Assembly: GCA_011947345.1 (NCBI GenBank)
Contig: JAAVTG010000738.1
Coordinates: 19,191-83,190, forward strand
Reading direction: 5' to 3'
Source of the DNA: Phytophthora quininea
Lineage: Eukaryota > Oomycota > Peronosporomycetes > Peronosporales > Peronosporaceae
Length of the DNA: 64,000 bases
In this document: in pieces, positions 44,004-55,872 of the stretch
Layout of the letters: each line of letters starts with the position of its first letter
How positions within the stretch are numbered: the first letter of the stretch is position 1
Made by a program: the position numbers and the translations under genes
Notes under the pieces: model-generated
Databases searched by the model: none
The model's input: only the letters and a program-made list of their open reading frames with translations
What the model was told of the DNA's origin: nothing

Positions 44004-45563
44004 ATGACGTCACCCTCGCCTGCCCAGGTGCTCCAGGACGTGCGATTCCAAGAGCGTCTCGCCGACATTGAAGCCCGACTGCCGGCGACGCTGGCGCTGG
44101 CCCGCGAAGGATCGCTCGCCAAGCGCAACCAGACCCGGCGCAAGCTCTACCATGACAGCGAGCTGATCCGCATCGAGCTGGAGGAGCGCATGAACGAGCT
44201 GGGCATCGAAGACCAGTGGCTCAAGGCGCCCGAGATGCAGCAGGCCAACGCCCAACTGGACGCCGTGCGCAAGCAGCTCAAGCTGGACGTGCTGCCGGAC
44301 ACGCTGTCGCCGCTGGAGAGACTGTACATGGTGGTGCGGCTGCTGACGCTCGTGCTGGTGCTCGTGGGCTGGTTCAGTTGCGTGACGCTGCTGATCCCGC
44401 TCAAGTGGCTGGACCCGTTGCTGAAGCAAATGGGCGTCAAGAAGAACTATCTGCCCATGGACCTGATCTCGTGGGGAACGGCTGCCATGGTGTGCGTCAC
44501 GGCCTGCACCAACATGCAAGTGGAAGGTCGCGAGAACCTGCTGGATCTCAAGGACTCGGTGGTCTGCATGTTCAGCCACTCGTCCAATCTGGACGGATTC
44601 ATTGTCAACGGATCGTCCCCGTGGCGTTCAAGGTAATGTTGGTGAAGTGGAGAAAGGTGCGGTAGTTGCTGAACTGATCGAGTCTTGTTTGCGATTTATA
44701 GTTTGCAGCGAAGAAGAGCATTTTCATGGTGCCGTTCTTGGGCTGGTCGGCTCGTTGGGGCTTCGAGTTTGTCGCCATCGACCGATCGCACAGGTACATA
44801 CCGATGTCGTGCTTGTGCTGGTAGATGTTCTTTGAGTTTGACTGATTGTTTACAGGTCGTCAGCGCTGAAGAGTCTGAAGGAGCTGGCTATCTCTGTAAA
44901 CGAACGCGGCAACTCTGTCAGCATCTCGCCGGAGGGTACTCGCTCCAAGGACGGACTGGTGAGTTTGCCTTCTGTGCTCTGCTGTCCGTTGGCTGGTTTT
45001 GCTAACTGGTGTCTTTAATTTTGTATTTTTCAGCTGCAAGAGTTCAAGAAGGGACCTTTTATCTGCATGAAGACACGAAGAAAACGTGGTTCCTGCTATC
45101 GTTTTCGGCGCGTACGAGCTATGGGCTCCCGGCCGCTTGTTCAGCATCCCCGGATACGTACGTTTGCGCAACTATTTGTTGCGTACTCTAGATCGGTTGT
45201 TGACCATTCGGCGCTTGTCTGTTCTCCTTCCCACTTCAGACGTTAGTGCGCTACCTGCCCGAATTCAAGCCCGACCCGAAGTTGAACCGCAACCAGAACC
45301 GGTTGGCGCTGCGCCGCATTTTCCTCAAAGCCTTCACGGAGGATGTGCCGGACCACATCGGCACGCCCGTGACTACCAACTTCGTGCTGAAGAACGTGTT
45401 CTACCACTACATCGTGTGGTCGATCACGTTCAAGTTCACGTCGTGGTCGTTCACGCTCATCAACGCATTCTGCTATTACCTGGACATCACATACGGCACG
45501 TTCGCGCTGCTGTCGCTGTTCCTGACGCTTGCCGGGGAGGCCCTCATGTTCTTCACCTGCTAA
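44004..45563 (+). CDS. PlsC-type 1-acylglycerol-3-phosphate acyltransferase-like membrane enzyme (424 aa)
   Basis: Five exons: 44004-44632, 44702-44793, 44856-44958, 45034-45157 and 45240-45563. The N-terminus is a charged helix, then a long hydrophobic segment (LLTLVLVLVGWFSCVTLLI). LPLAT motifs follow in order: block I HSSNLDG (H-x4-D), block II FEFVAIDRS, and block III SISPEGTRSKDG, then KKGPF. Two hydrophobic segments end the protein (TSWSFTLINAFCYYL, TFALLSLFLTLAGEALMFF). It would transfer an acyl chain to a lysophospholipid in ER membranes; the exact acceptor is inferred. Three single bases are missing: C4 at 44617-44620, T4 at 45057-45060 and one G near 45085. With these, the total is exactly 425 codons and the exons read cleanly. 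It converges on EAF6 with 159 bp between stops. Confidence 0.82.
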
Positions 45564-45722
45564 GCCAGTCGGGACGATGCAGCGCCCAGAGTGTCTCTAC
45601 GTCGTCAATGGTGCTGTCGTGCATCATCCAACCTCAGCATCTACAGGACTTAGTTAGGGTAGCGTCGTCTAGCTGGCTGCTTCGTCCCATCCACTTGAAT
45701 GCATTTTGGTAGTTAGGCTCTC

Positions 45723-46230
45723 CTACTTGGTCGCTGTCTTCTTGGCCTTCTTGTTTCTGGCTTCCACGAGCTTGCGTTCTCGCTCCTCCAGCGACTTGTG
45801 CAGCGGCTCGGCGGGCGACACAACCGACGAGAAGGACGCGAGGCGATGACGGTCGATCTTCAGCTGCTCCTCGTTCGTCAGTGTGGGAGTGGATGGGGTC
45901 GGGGTTTCCCGGCTCGCTCTGCTGCTGCTTCCTGTCGCTCCCGTTTGCGTCTACGCACTCCGGCGTTCCGGAATCGGACTGGAGCGGTGCGAGGTTCCCC
46001 CATCCAGTCAAGATGTTGCCCTCCAGCAGCGTGTCGCGCAGGAATTTGTCCTCGAACTCGTAGAGCTTGCGGCCCTGCTCCACCCAGTCGCCTTCCTCCA
46101 CCAACGTCTTCGCCTGCAGCGCTCGCAGCCGCGCGTCCACGTCCTTAATCGGCGTCATGAGCTTGTCGTAAAATCCCAGGTGGCTACATTCGTACTTAGC
46201 ACGAAGCGGCGCCTTCTCCCAGCGAGCCAT
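45723..46230 (-). CDS. EAF6: EAF6/MEAF6, NuA4-type histone acetyltransferase subunit (about 169 aa)
   Basis: The ATG at 46230 (MARWEKAPLRAKYE) is the only in-frame ATG. Residues about 18-75 match the EAF6 helical hairpin: VDARLRALQAKTLVEEGDWV, then the signature LYEFEDKFLRDT..EGNILTGW. EAF6/MEAF6 is the small scaffold in NuA4/TIP60 and MOZ/HBO1 acetyltransferase complexes. The C-terminal half is basic (RRKRERQEAAAERAG) and ends KKAKKTATK. Two single bases are missing (near 45950 and in the G4 run at 45895-45898); corrected length is exactly 170 codons, ending TAG 45725-45723. Without correction the frame runs on into a different, unconserved tail to 45634. It is head-to-head with E(z), with 13 bp between start codons. 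Confidence 0.8.
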
Positions 46231-46243
46231 TCCCCAGCTGGCA

Positions 46244-49200
46244 ATGGACGTGGTGGACGTGATCGTGCTGGACGACAGCAGCGATGCGTCGTCCGACGGT
46301 GAAGTGGCGCGCGCCTCAGCGTCCACGACCCCGCGGCGTCCCCTCCATCTCGTCGCGGTTCTCTACGTCAGGGCCAGGGAATGCGGTGGAGCAGGCGTTG
46401 GCTCTGGCCGCGGCGTATCAAACGGCGGCTCCCGCCCCCAAGAAGAAGAAAAGGCGACCCCGGCGCCTCCTCTGGCGCCTACGAAGCCGAAACGACCACT
46501 TGATACCCAACCAAGTGATAGGAGGCCTGACGATAGGAGACCCGAGCTTAACAGAGTCGAAGAACGTCGTAACATAACTTCGAGACCCAAGGACAAAAGT
46601 TCTCGAGGACCGAGCCTCCCAGCTCGAGGTTTTGGCGCTGCTCGTCGACCTGGAGAACCTACTAAGAATTATTTCGGGTCAAGTGCTCCTAGTCGCAGTC
46701 ACAATGATCGACAGCCAATTGGGAAACATAAGAAGAAAAGAGATCTAGAGAGACACAGAGGCCGTCCAAATGGGAACAGTATCTCTGCAAATGAGCGACG
46801 ATGGAGTATTCCGAAGCCGAACAAGCAGAAGCGGGCGGAGATCGTGGACCTGATGTCTTCATCTTCAAGTTCAGCTGGATCGTCGTCTAGCGGTCGCTCG
46901 CGCTCGCCGTCAATGTCTTCTTCTTCGTCGCTATCATCATCGGACAGCGACATACCTATGACACCGCCATCTTCATCTGCGAAGAAGAGACTGGTGCTGA
47001 ACGACCGCGTCCATGAAAAGGCAGCGACCCAACCTCGGTTCATGGGCAGAATTGCTAGACCCTCTAGCCGACCATCTCGCGATGGTGACTCGAATAGTGA
47101 TGAAGAAATGTCATCTGCGCCGTTACTCAAACGCAAACGCAAGCGTGTGGCTACTAAACCTCGACAAGATGCACGTAATGGTGGAGAAAAGCGCGATACA
47201 GGTGTTCGAATCCAACTGACGAAGAAGAAAAAGGTGAAACCTACGATGAAAACTGCGCAAGTGCAACGTGGTGGGTTGAATCCCAAAGTATTGGAGGATA
47301 TATGTGCATCTTCATCGTCTTCTTCCTCGGGTGATTCCTCTCTGAGAACACCACCAACGATTCCAACTCGAAAAGTTCCAGCTTCGACGGTGCGAGGGGT
47401 AAACAAAAACCGTAAACAAACTGCCACAACTACGCCGCGAAAGCTCAACAAGTCGATTACTGTGAATACTTCCTCCTCCAGAAAATATGCCCCCGCCACA
47501 CCACCTTCCTCGTCGCCTCTTTCATCGCCTGAGTCTCACTCGTCACTGCGGAAGAAGCGGCGAGTTTATTCGTATTTCGACATGGATCGAGTCTCTTTGG
47601 ATGATTTACAAGCGCAGGAGCGAGAACTAGCTTATATCCAAGCGCAGCATAAAGCACAAGGTCGAACTCAGGCCCCGAAACCCGCTGCGAAGCGAAAGGT
47701 GTGCCGCGAGGTGATTTGCGTCGATGATCATTCAAATTCGAATGTGTCGTCTGTGCCGATGGAGTGCGATCATGAGAAACCTTCTCGCAAAACAGCGACA
47801 GCAACAAATAAGCGCAGCCCACCTGTGATTTTAAGCAGTGCAGCTTTCCACTCCACATCTTTTCGTGGGGTCTATCTCAAGAAGGCCCCTGCGAACATTC
47901 TTCCAGCAAATGAGCAGTCCCTCAAACCCTCGGTCGACACAGGTTGTGACCACCCACTCTCGTTTTATGGTATGGCAGTGCGTGTGTTATTTTGTCGTGT
48001 TCACAGTTGAAACTGATACTTTCGTTGTTTGTCATTGTAGATGATACTGATTCGCTTGAGCAGAAGTGCACAATATTGAAGAACTTTGGTAAAACAGTGC
48101 CATGTGTGTCTTCCGTGTTCCTAAGCGAGATGGCGAAACCGCAGAGCGATGTCACGAGTGCTGTCAGCTCCATGATATCGGAACATTTATCACTAATTCG
48201 CCGTTGCCATCAGAGGAAGAAACAAAGTATTCTGGATGAAGCACGCCGAAATGTTCGTGGTTGTCAATGTGCTCTAGAAAACCAACGCAAGACTTGGCTT
48301 GGCCAAACAGGTACGAGTCGCATCAGAATATGAGGCCCAAACTCAGTCAATTAACAGTGTTATCCTCGCTGTCTACCAGTACTATCTCTTGGTAATGTGA
48401 CCCATTCTACAAAGGAGAAGCACACTGTCAAGCAAGTCAAGCTCATAACACAGTCCTCTGCTCGCGCCTCATTTCAGATTGCACGTGCCAACCGGATTGG
48501 CTTTTACACGAGAAGACTGTTTCATTTCCGACGTACCGCCTCGAGAAGATCCTGACATTGCGTCCGTACACTACTAGCATTGGATTGCGGTCAAGTTATC
48601 GTGTTGATGATGATCCCATTTTGCGATATACTGCGACGACGAGGCCCAGTGGAACTGGTAGTGAAGACGCAGCGAAAGAGGCTGAGAAAAATATGGACTG
48701 AGAATCGGGAGTGTTGCTGACGAAGAAGTGGTGGAATACGTTCTTCGCTTGGTGGTGGCTGGTCTCGGAGACTCGGAACAGGTTTTTCACGCCTTGAAGA
48801 GCGAGCTGGATTTTTCGCAGGCGTACACAGCGTACAGCGAACTGAAGAAACTGCACGACTCGCGTGAGCGAACACGGTTAAAGTTAACCAAAGCCCAAGA
48901 GCTGGTCCAAGATGGACGGGACGATAAAGACCCCGAAATTGCTGCTCTGGCGAAGTTAATGAAGCAGTCCTCGCTCTCGGCGAGTCCAGTACAGCGTAAG
49001 AGCTTGCGTTTGCAGCCGCCTATCCGCAGTTTTGAATCGAACATTGCGGACAACCTCGTGGATGGAGCGACAGCGGGCATTGCAGCGCTTGGCTTGCGCG
49101 TGTCGGACAGCTACAATGATCTGGCGGACGTCTACTGCGACTCATTTTGTCGGATGTGCTATCAGTATCGCTGTCATGAACATGGTGGTGACCATCCATT

Positions 49201-50574
49201 ACCAGCTAGGCGTGTGGACCCGATCTATCCCAGGATACAGTCAGTACCGCCTGCTGCGCTCGACAGTGCAGCGGACGAAGATGCTTCTGACGACGACGTG
49301 GTTTGCCTCGAGATGGAAACCATGCCGTCAATGACCGACAGAGCTCAGCCTAGTCAAGTGCTACGCGATCCATCGGAGTTCATTGACGCGCACCATGTCT
49401 CGATGGTTACGATGAAGATGCGGGTATATCTGTCGGATGATAAAGTATGTGGGGCCGCCTGCTGGAAGGTTGCTACTGCTGGGGCTTGCCAACACGCTCA
49501 GCCACTGTCTCGGGCGGAGCTGGCAGTGGCCCGTAAGCTGCGCGAGACGATGGGTGACAATTCGTGCTTGCTCGCTGCTGTCATCGGCTCAGCAACTTGT
49601 ATCCAACTGCACGAGTTTATCAAGAGAGGTGAAAACGGTCATGTAGAAGACGTTGGTGGGAGGTCGAGCCGGCGAATGCGTAACTGGAAGCAAGGCCGTA
49701 GATCTGGTGGAAGCAACCACGAGCTGGTTCAAAGGACGCGGAACCATCGTTTGCAAGACCGCGGAACGGAAAACCATGAGTACAAGCCGTGCATGCACGA
49801 GGGAATGTGCGATTCGACGGGATGTTCCTGCATGAAGCGTGACCACATGTGCGAGAAGGCATGTGCTTGCTCCCGTGATTGCCCGAACCGGTGCGTGCGA
49901 AGGTTTTGGAGACCATGCTCACTGCAGCTAACGATTCTGTGTTACGAATTGCAGGTTCGAAGGATGTCAATGTGGCCCAGGACGATGCAGAACTAACGAG
50001 TGTCCGTGCTTCGCAGCGCTTCGAGAGTGCGACCCTGACGTTTGCACGACGTGTGGTGCTAGTGCAGCCGCTGTCGCTGTCGCTGTCGCTGTCCTCAACA
50101 ACTCTACTGCTGTGCACGAACACTTAGCGTGCGGTAACACGAATGTTAGCCGTGGTATGCACAAGAGACTCAGTATGAGTTTCTCAGACATTCATGGCTG
50201 GGGCATGTTTGCGATGGCCAATATCGCTGCCAACGAGTTTGTGTATGAATACACGGGCGCAATGCTGTCGCAAGACGAGGCCGAGCGGCGCGGCTTCATT
50301 TACGACAAAATGGAGATGAGCTATTTGTTTGATCTGAACGAGGACGCGGTGCTGGACGCGTTGCGCAGTGGCAATAAGAGCAAGTTCATCAACCACGATG
50401 GTGTGGCGCCGAACTGCACGGCGAAGATAGTTAGTGTTTGTGGGATTCACCACATCAGTGTGGGCTCTCCGCGACATCGCTGAGGGTGAAGAGCTGGTTT
50501 TCGACTACGGCTATAAAGGGAATGTTGGACCGGAGTGGAGTCACCGTCGCTCGGCATCCAGGGGTACCAGTTAA
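46244..50574 (+). CDS. E(z): Enhancer of zeste (EZH2-like) histone H3K27 methyltransferase, PRC2 subunit (about 1,343 aa)
   Basis: Four exons: 46244-47969, 48041-48310, 48478-49890 and 49955-50574. Exon 1 encodes about 575 residues of Ser/Arg/Lys-rich disorder with SUMO-interaction-like motifs (VIVLDDSSD at residues 6-14). Then come a SANT-like helix region (ADEEVVEYVLRLVVAG), the cysteine-rich CXC pre-SET region (CMHEGMCDSTGCSCMKRDHM, then CQCGPGRCRTNECPC) and a SET domain with GWGMFA, YEYTGAMLS, NHDGVAPNC and EELVFDYGY. These give the SAM and lysine channel; NHD replaces the usual NHS. PRC2 methylates H3K27 to silence genes. Length breaks: an extra C at 46329-46332, a lost A at 46449-46452, a lost base near 48697 and two lost bases near 50460. 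The corrected total is exactly 1,344 codons. The intron 48311-48477 could hide a 12-nt micro-exon (48380-48391). Confidence 0.88.
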
Positions 50575-51369
50575 GGTACGCTGTAAGAACTGGTAGCCCT
50601 TAGGAGATCGACAGAGTGACAGGTACGCCTCTGCACTGTTTCTGCACTTTTGGGTGGTACTACTGATACCGGTGTCGTTGTTTTTGAAGCAGGCATTCCC
50701 CAAAATCTTCGCAAATACATTCTTCTCATCGCGACTCCCAAGCAACGTATGACGAACATCGTATCGGGTCTTCGAGGATGCAGTGCCACCTCGCCATCAT
50801 GTTTGGATGGTGGTATTGTCTGATGTCGACTGCGAGCGTTATGCTGAATACTGTAGGAAGTGTATTATAACTGTTTCTAGTGCTGTAGGGAGCGGTAGGT
50901 TGTACAAGCTACAACCTCCGATAACGTATTATTACGAGCGCCAGCGAAGCGCTAGCCCGTTATATATAGCATGCGGGCTATCGATCAAATGCGAGCAAAC
51001 CTCAGAACGGACACACCCAGACTGCATCGGTGGGTCTACTTCTACAAGCATACGTACTTCCACGATACTACTATAGGAAACAAAAGGATACAATCTGAAA
51101 CGTTTACACTGACGAACACACCTGCGTGCACGTTGACAATAACACATCCGAAAGCTGTGGCATGACTCGTCGTTGACGCCGTTTTAAAACCTATTCGGTG
51201 GCATTATGCACAGCTATTTGGGCTGTTGGTGCCTGACGATGATAGTGCCAATGCTTTAATGCTGATCATTATAAAAATGTAGGTGTATACAAATGATTGT
51301 GTTGGACTGGTATGTTGTGTTAGCCTTGCGTAGTAGTTAGCTTTCACTTTGGAACCGATATTATCATTT
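50261..51369 (+). repeat. Left arm of a 1.1-kb inverted repeat (E(z) 3' end plus flank)
   Basis: This arm begins inside the E(z) SET exon at AATGCTGTCG, covers the last 314 bp of the gene and about 795 bp downstream, and ends near TTATCATTT (51369). Its reverse complement occurs at 52717-51606 with only scattered differences. No gene other than the E(z) end is seen in this arm. Confidence 0.93.
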
Positions 51370-51605
51370 TACGAGTGCGGATGGGTGGGGTGCATATAAA
51401 TGGAGAATTAGAGCGGCAAAACGGTGTAATTGCCACATGTCACACGAATGATGGCTCCATTCGATGACCATACTTTGAGTACTGTACGAGGTTTGAAGCC
51501 ATATTTACATCTCGCCGATAATCCATTCACAAATATTATTGAGAAATCATAAAGATGCTATTTCCCAAAACAAGGTGATAACACTGCTTGCCACTGTTGC
51601 CGCGG
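51370..51605. other. Unique spacer (236 bp) at the centre of the inverted repeat
   Basis: This sequence is present once, between the two arms. It contains TATAAAT near 51395 and no ORF or RNA gene that I can support. It would be the loop if both arms were in one transcript. Confidence 0.8.
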
Positions 51606-52717
51606 AAATGATAGTATCGGGTTCCAAAGTGAAAGCTAACTACTACGCAGCGGCTAACAAAACATACAAGTCCAACACAATCATTTGTATACACCTACAT
51701 CCTTTTTATAATGATCAGCATTAAAGCATTGACACTATCATCATCAGGCACCAACAGCCCAAATAGCTGTGCATAATGCCACCGAATAGGTTTTAAAACG
51801 GCGTCAACGACGAGTCATGCCACAGCTTTCGGATGTGTTATTGTCAACGTGCACGCAGGTGTGTTCGTTAGTGTAAACATTTCAGATTGTATCCTTTTAT
51901 TTCCTATAGTAGTATCGTGGAAGTACGTGTTGTAGAAGTAGACCCACCGATGCAGTCTGGGTGTGTCCGTTCTGAGGTTTGCTCGCATTTGATCGATAGC
52001 CCGCATGCTATATATAACGGGCTAGCGCTTCGCTGGCGCTCGTAGTAATACGTTATCGGAGGTTGTAACTTGTACAACCTACCGCTCCCTACAGCACTAG
52101 AAACAGTTATAATACACTTCCTACAGTATTCAGCATAACGCTCGCAGTCGAAATCAGACAATGCCACCATCCAAACATGATGGCGAGGTGGCACTGCATC
52201 CTCGAAGACCCGATACGATGTTCGTCATACGTTGCTTGGGAGTCGCGATGAGAAGAATGTATTTGCGAAGATTTTGGGGAATGCCTGCTTCAAAAACAAC
52301 GACACTGGTATCAGTAGTACCACCCAAAAGTGCAGAAACAGTGCAGAGGCGTACCTGTCACTCTGTCGATCTCCTAAGGGCTACCAGTTCTTACAGCGTA
52401 CCTTAACTGGTACCCCTGGATGCCGAGCGACGGTGACTCCACTCCGGTCCAACATTCCCTTTATAGCCGTAGTCGAAAACCAGCTCTTCCCCTCAGCGAT
52501 GTCGCGGAGAGCCCACACGCTGATGTGGTGAATCCCACAAACACTAACTATCTTCGCCGTGCAGTTCGGCGCCACACCATCGTGGTTGATGAACTTGCTC
52601 TTATTGCCACTGCGCAACGCGTCCAGCACCGCGTCCTCGTTCAGATCAAACAAATAGCTCATCTCCATTTTGTCGTAAATGAAGCCGCGCCGCTCGGCTT
52701 CGTCTTGCGACAGCATT
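51606..52717 (-). repeat. Right arm of the 1.1-kb inverted repeat
   Basis: This is the reverse complement of 50261-51369. Matched landmarks sum to 102,978 (for example 50968 with 52010 and 50261 with 52717). Differences include substitutions (GCC versus GTC; CTTGCG versus CGCTGCG) and small indels, so the arms have diverged and are not a single read folded back. The junction at 52717/52718 leaves E(z)-derived sequence directly for unrelated sequence. Confidence 0.93.
52403..52716 (-). pseudogene. Inverted, truncated copy of the E(z) SET-domain C-terminal half
   Basis: Read on the minus strand it encodes MLSQDEAERRGFIYDKMEM through NHDGVAPNC and ISVWALRDIAEG, then shifts frame because one base is missing after GAGGGG (near 52488). 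It lacks the SET N-terminus (GWG and YEYTG), CXC and SANT regions, so it cannot be a working methyltransferase. Notably it keeps the two bases that the main copy lacks near 50460, so each copy is broken at a different place. Confidence 0.85.
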
Positions 52718-53135
52718 CCACCAGCGGGCTGCTAGCACCGAACATGACAAGGACCATGTTTTGAACTCAGACCATGAAAATGGGGTATAGGTTATGTACA
52801 TGTATTCGTTATTGCTATCTGGTATCTCTGGAGGCATTGCGTGATGCGCTTTGGTTGTCTTTTGTCCTTTGTTACAGTTATATCCATGGTGCAAGTGAAC
52901 GCTCGCAGTCGTGACGGACAAAGTCATCTGGACCGGAAGCTGTGTACGGCTTCGTAGGAATGCATGAAGTGAGCGTATCGCCGAGACACTGAGCGAGCTG
53001 CTGCCGCTCCTGCCGACAACGTGGCGCAGTATTTTGTCTTGTCGGCCACATCAATCTTCGCATTAACATAATACACGAGGCAAACTTCCTGGGAGCGCTG
53101 CCACCTTCCCTCGTTAGTGTACCTCGTTTAGATCA
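52718..53135. other. Intergenic, nothing recognised
   Basis: These 418 bp lie between the right inverted-repeat arm and the 3' end of the ankyrin gene. Short open frames exist but none has recognisable domains, good starts or neighbours on the same strand. Confidence 0.5.
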
Positions 53136-55738
53136 CTAAAGTATCTTGAACAGCCTCATCTCTTCACAGAGCTCGCCCTTATCAATTCCTCTGGCTTGAA
53201 AAGATGCCTTTGATGATGGCCACAAAGAGGACTTGGGCATGCCATCCAGGTTTTCGGGATACTCACGCAGCATGGCGAACGAAAACTTTCGGAGCTCTAG
53301 TAGCTTACCAACCTCAGCAACATCGGCAAGCTCTTCTTTGACGTATTTTGGAGGCGATGGAAGCAATGTGCCGCATGTCCTGGGGTCCTAGCTTCGTGTG
53401 CCACGTTACGAGTTCGGCTTTCGAAAGACGGAGTGGCCTGCATGCTGAGGCCAATGCAGTTGGGGAGCATGCGCAAGATGGTCCCGAAGCAAGCCGATGT
53501 TGGTGCGAATACTCGGTTTGAGCTTGCGCTGGTGTGAAAGTGCATCCGATTGCGAAGAATGCGCGACGGGCACTGTCATCTCCCACGGTATTCGTACGGG
53601 TTCCACTACCAGGCGCCTCGAGAAGCGCGTCAACGGTCCACTGATTAGCGGCACATGCTCCTCGGCTTTTGCTCGGCAAGCAGCCAGCTCTTCCATGACG
53701 CTTTTTGGCGATCTTGAGCCAGCACGACGGATTTCAAGGGCGATCGCTGGGTCATAAACCGCTCCCGCAACTCTCCAAAGCTCTTGCAGCTACCGGAGTT
53801 TATCAACTTAACATTAATCGACGTAGCCTCCGTGTTGTTGCTGATGGTGGGGCTCTCAGTATTTGTACTGGTAGGCCACGGTGTTGAAGGCGGCAAGATC
53901 AGTTCGTCGTCTTCGAAGTCGTACAGGGAATCGGAATCTTCGGACCTTGTCGTTAAAGCTGTTCTTGGGCGTGCATGGGATGCTCCACGAGCATGAGCCG
54001 TCGAACGGAACTGGACGTGGCGTGAAGGCACCGCGTGCAAGGATTTCGCGGTTCCCGGTCCTCGCATCTCACCGTGCTCTTCAGACTCCTCAGGCGGTCG
54101 AACAAGGTCTTCCACTGACCGGTGCCGCCACTTCTTGGCCAGGTAAATGACACTCTTCTTGTCTTCATTGATGACACTGGCGCTGGCACCGTGTTCCAGC
54201 AACACTTGAGTGGCGACTTCATTACCGTTCATGGCAGCGAAGTGCATGGGAGTGTTGAGTTTCATTGACTTGGCGTTCACATCGGCTCCGCCAGCGATAA
54301 CATCTCGTAGTAGCTGGCGATCTCGGCAGAAAGCTGCCAGATAGTGCAGTGGGCTATGGGCTTGTTTGTTCTGGTGCGCGGGGTTCGCTCCAGCGTTCAA
54401 AAAAAGTGTACGACCTCCAGTTGGCCGCCCAAACACGCCTGGAGAAGTGGCGTCTGGCCATCGCCATCGACAGCATCTAGCGTTGCGCCGGCTGTGAGCA
54501 GTTCCTTGACTAGGTCGACCTCCTCCGTCATGACAGCCAAATGCAGTGGTGTCCACGCTCCTTCTCGCGTCGTAGCATTAATTTGAACCTTCGCGCCACG
54601 AATCATGGCCAGCGCCACTTGTCGGAAGTTCTTGATGATTGCCGTGTGGAGGCAAGCTTGACCGGTTTCTTCGTCGACACTGTTGAAAGTCGCATACGCT
54701 TGGTCGGGTGGGGTGTGCAGCGAAAACATCTCGACAAGCTGGTCAATGTTGAACGTTTGTTGTAGCGCCAAATGCAACGCATTCGAGCCCTTCCTGTCTC
54801 GCAAGTCAGCCTTGACACCATCCAGCTGCAGTAGCAGCTTGATGCAAGCCACGTGCCCACGTAGCGCTGCGAGATGCAGCGCAGTTTGCTTCTCATTTTG
54901 TGTCACTAGATTCACGAGTGGCTTCATGTACTCAATTCGAGATGGTGCCAGCAGCTCTGCCAAAATTCTATCACAGCCGTTTGCGGCCGCGACGTGCAGC
55001 AACGATCTCCCAAGGTTGTCGATGCTCTGAAGAATCACCTCGGTCTCTTGTGTCAGCATCGACGCCAGGAATGCAAACAATTCGGTCAGTCGGAACTCGG
55101 CTGTGACGTGGAATATGCTCTGGATTTAACAACAACAAACAGGTCAGTCTAGAGTTCACTAACGTGACTGTATGCTTCGCAGCTAACCTTTGCGCGTTGT
55201 CCTTGACCGTCAGATCTGCTCCAAGTCGCAGCAAAAGCCGCACCAGCTCCATATCGTTCGTTTTGCACGCTCGATGAAGTGGCGGGAGTCCTGCTTTGTT
55301 CGTACTGGTAAAATACAATTTTCTTTCGTCCTCCGACGCGACAGAGAGACTGGAGTCGATGAACTCGAGTAGTCTCAGCTCAACCGCCATGTTCCACTTG
55401 TCTGTGCTCGATTTCAGCTGCGCCAGCATAGCCGTCTCCTGCCTCAATTTCTGCTGCCTAGCTGCGGTAGCACGCACCTCCTGCACCTGCAACTGCGTCG
55501 CGTAATGGTCTTCCCACATCATTTGACGGCTCTCGCGCGCTTCCCGCTTGGCATCTCGGAGCACTTCGAGACTTTCGGCGCAGTCGGAAATGTCGTTGGT
55601 GTTGAAGCCTTCGCTGTGATGTACAAAGCTGCGCTGCCATTTCAGCGCCGCCGCCACTTGATCCTTCGGGATCTGGCCTCGCTGCCGCCGTCGAGGCTCC
55701 TCTTCCATCAAGCGGAGCCGCTCCTCCAGCGACGCCAT
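53136..55738 (-). CDS. Ankyrin-repeat protein (about 845 aa)
   Basis: Two main exons: 55738-55188 and 55117-53136 (intron 70 nt, acceptor AGAG). The N-terminus is coiled coil (MASLEERLRLMEEEPRRRQR). From about residue 155 come eight or more ankyrin repeats: GLPPLHRACKTNDMELVRLL, GRSLLHVAAANGCDRILAEL, KQTALHLAALRGHVACIKLL, WTPLHLAVMTEEVDLVKELL, GQTPLLQACLGGQLEVV, HSPLHYLAAFCRD and NTPMHFAAMNGNEVATQVLL. A Ser/Asp-rich linker and a helical tail follow (KYVKEELADVAEVGKLLELR). One T is missing in the A7 run at 54399-54405 and one base in the T5 run at 53702-53706. Between about 53410 and 53360 two or three further compensating breaks are needed, so the last 100 residues are uncertain. Ankyrin stacks mediate protein binding; the partner is unknown. 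Confidence 0.75.
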
Positions 55739-55872
55739 GTTATCTACCAAGTAAACTATTTATGTAAGGCACGCAGCTTGTCACCAGCTAATACCTGTAT
55801 GCTGTCCACAACATATAACGCACAACCACCCGCACAATTCGAGCTCCCTATCATTCCAAGCATGATGTCGCA

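Noticed and set aside
45634..45722. Extended C-terminus of EAF6 reading to 45634
   Set aside because: That frame results from two lost bases. The alternative frame gives a natural charged tail (KKAKKTATK) and stops at 45723 with a length that is a multiple of three after correction.
50261..52717. Transposon with terminal inverted repeats
   Set aside because: The arms start inside a host exon, no transposase is present in the 236-bp spacer or arms, and no target-site duplication is visible at 50260 and 52718.
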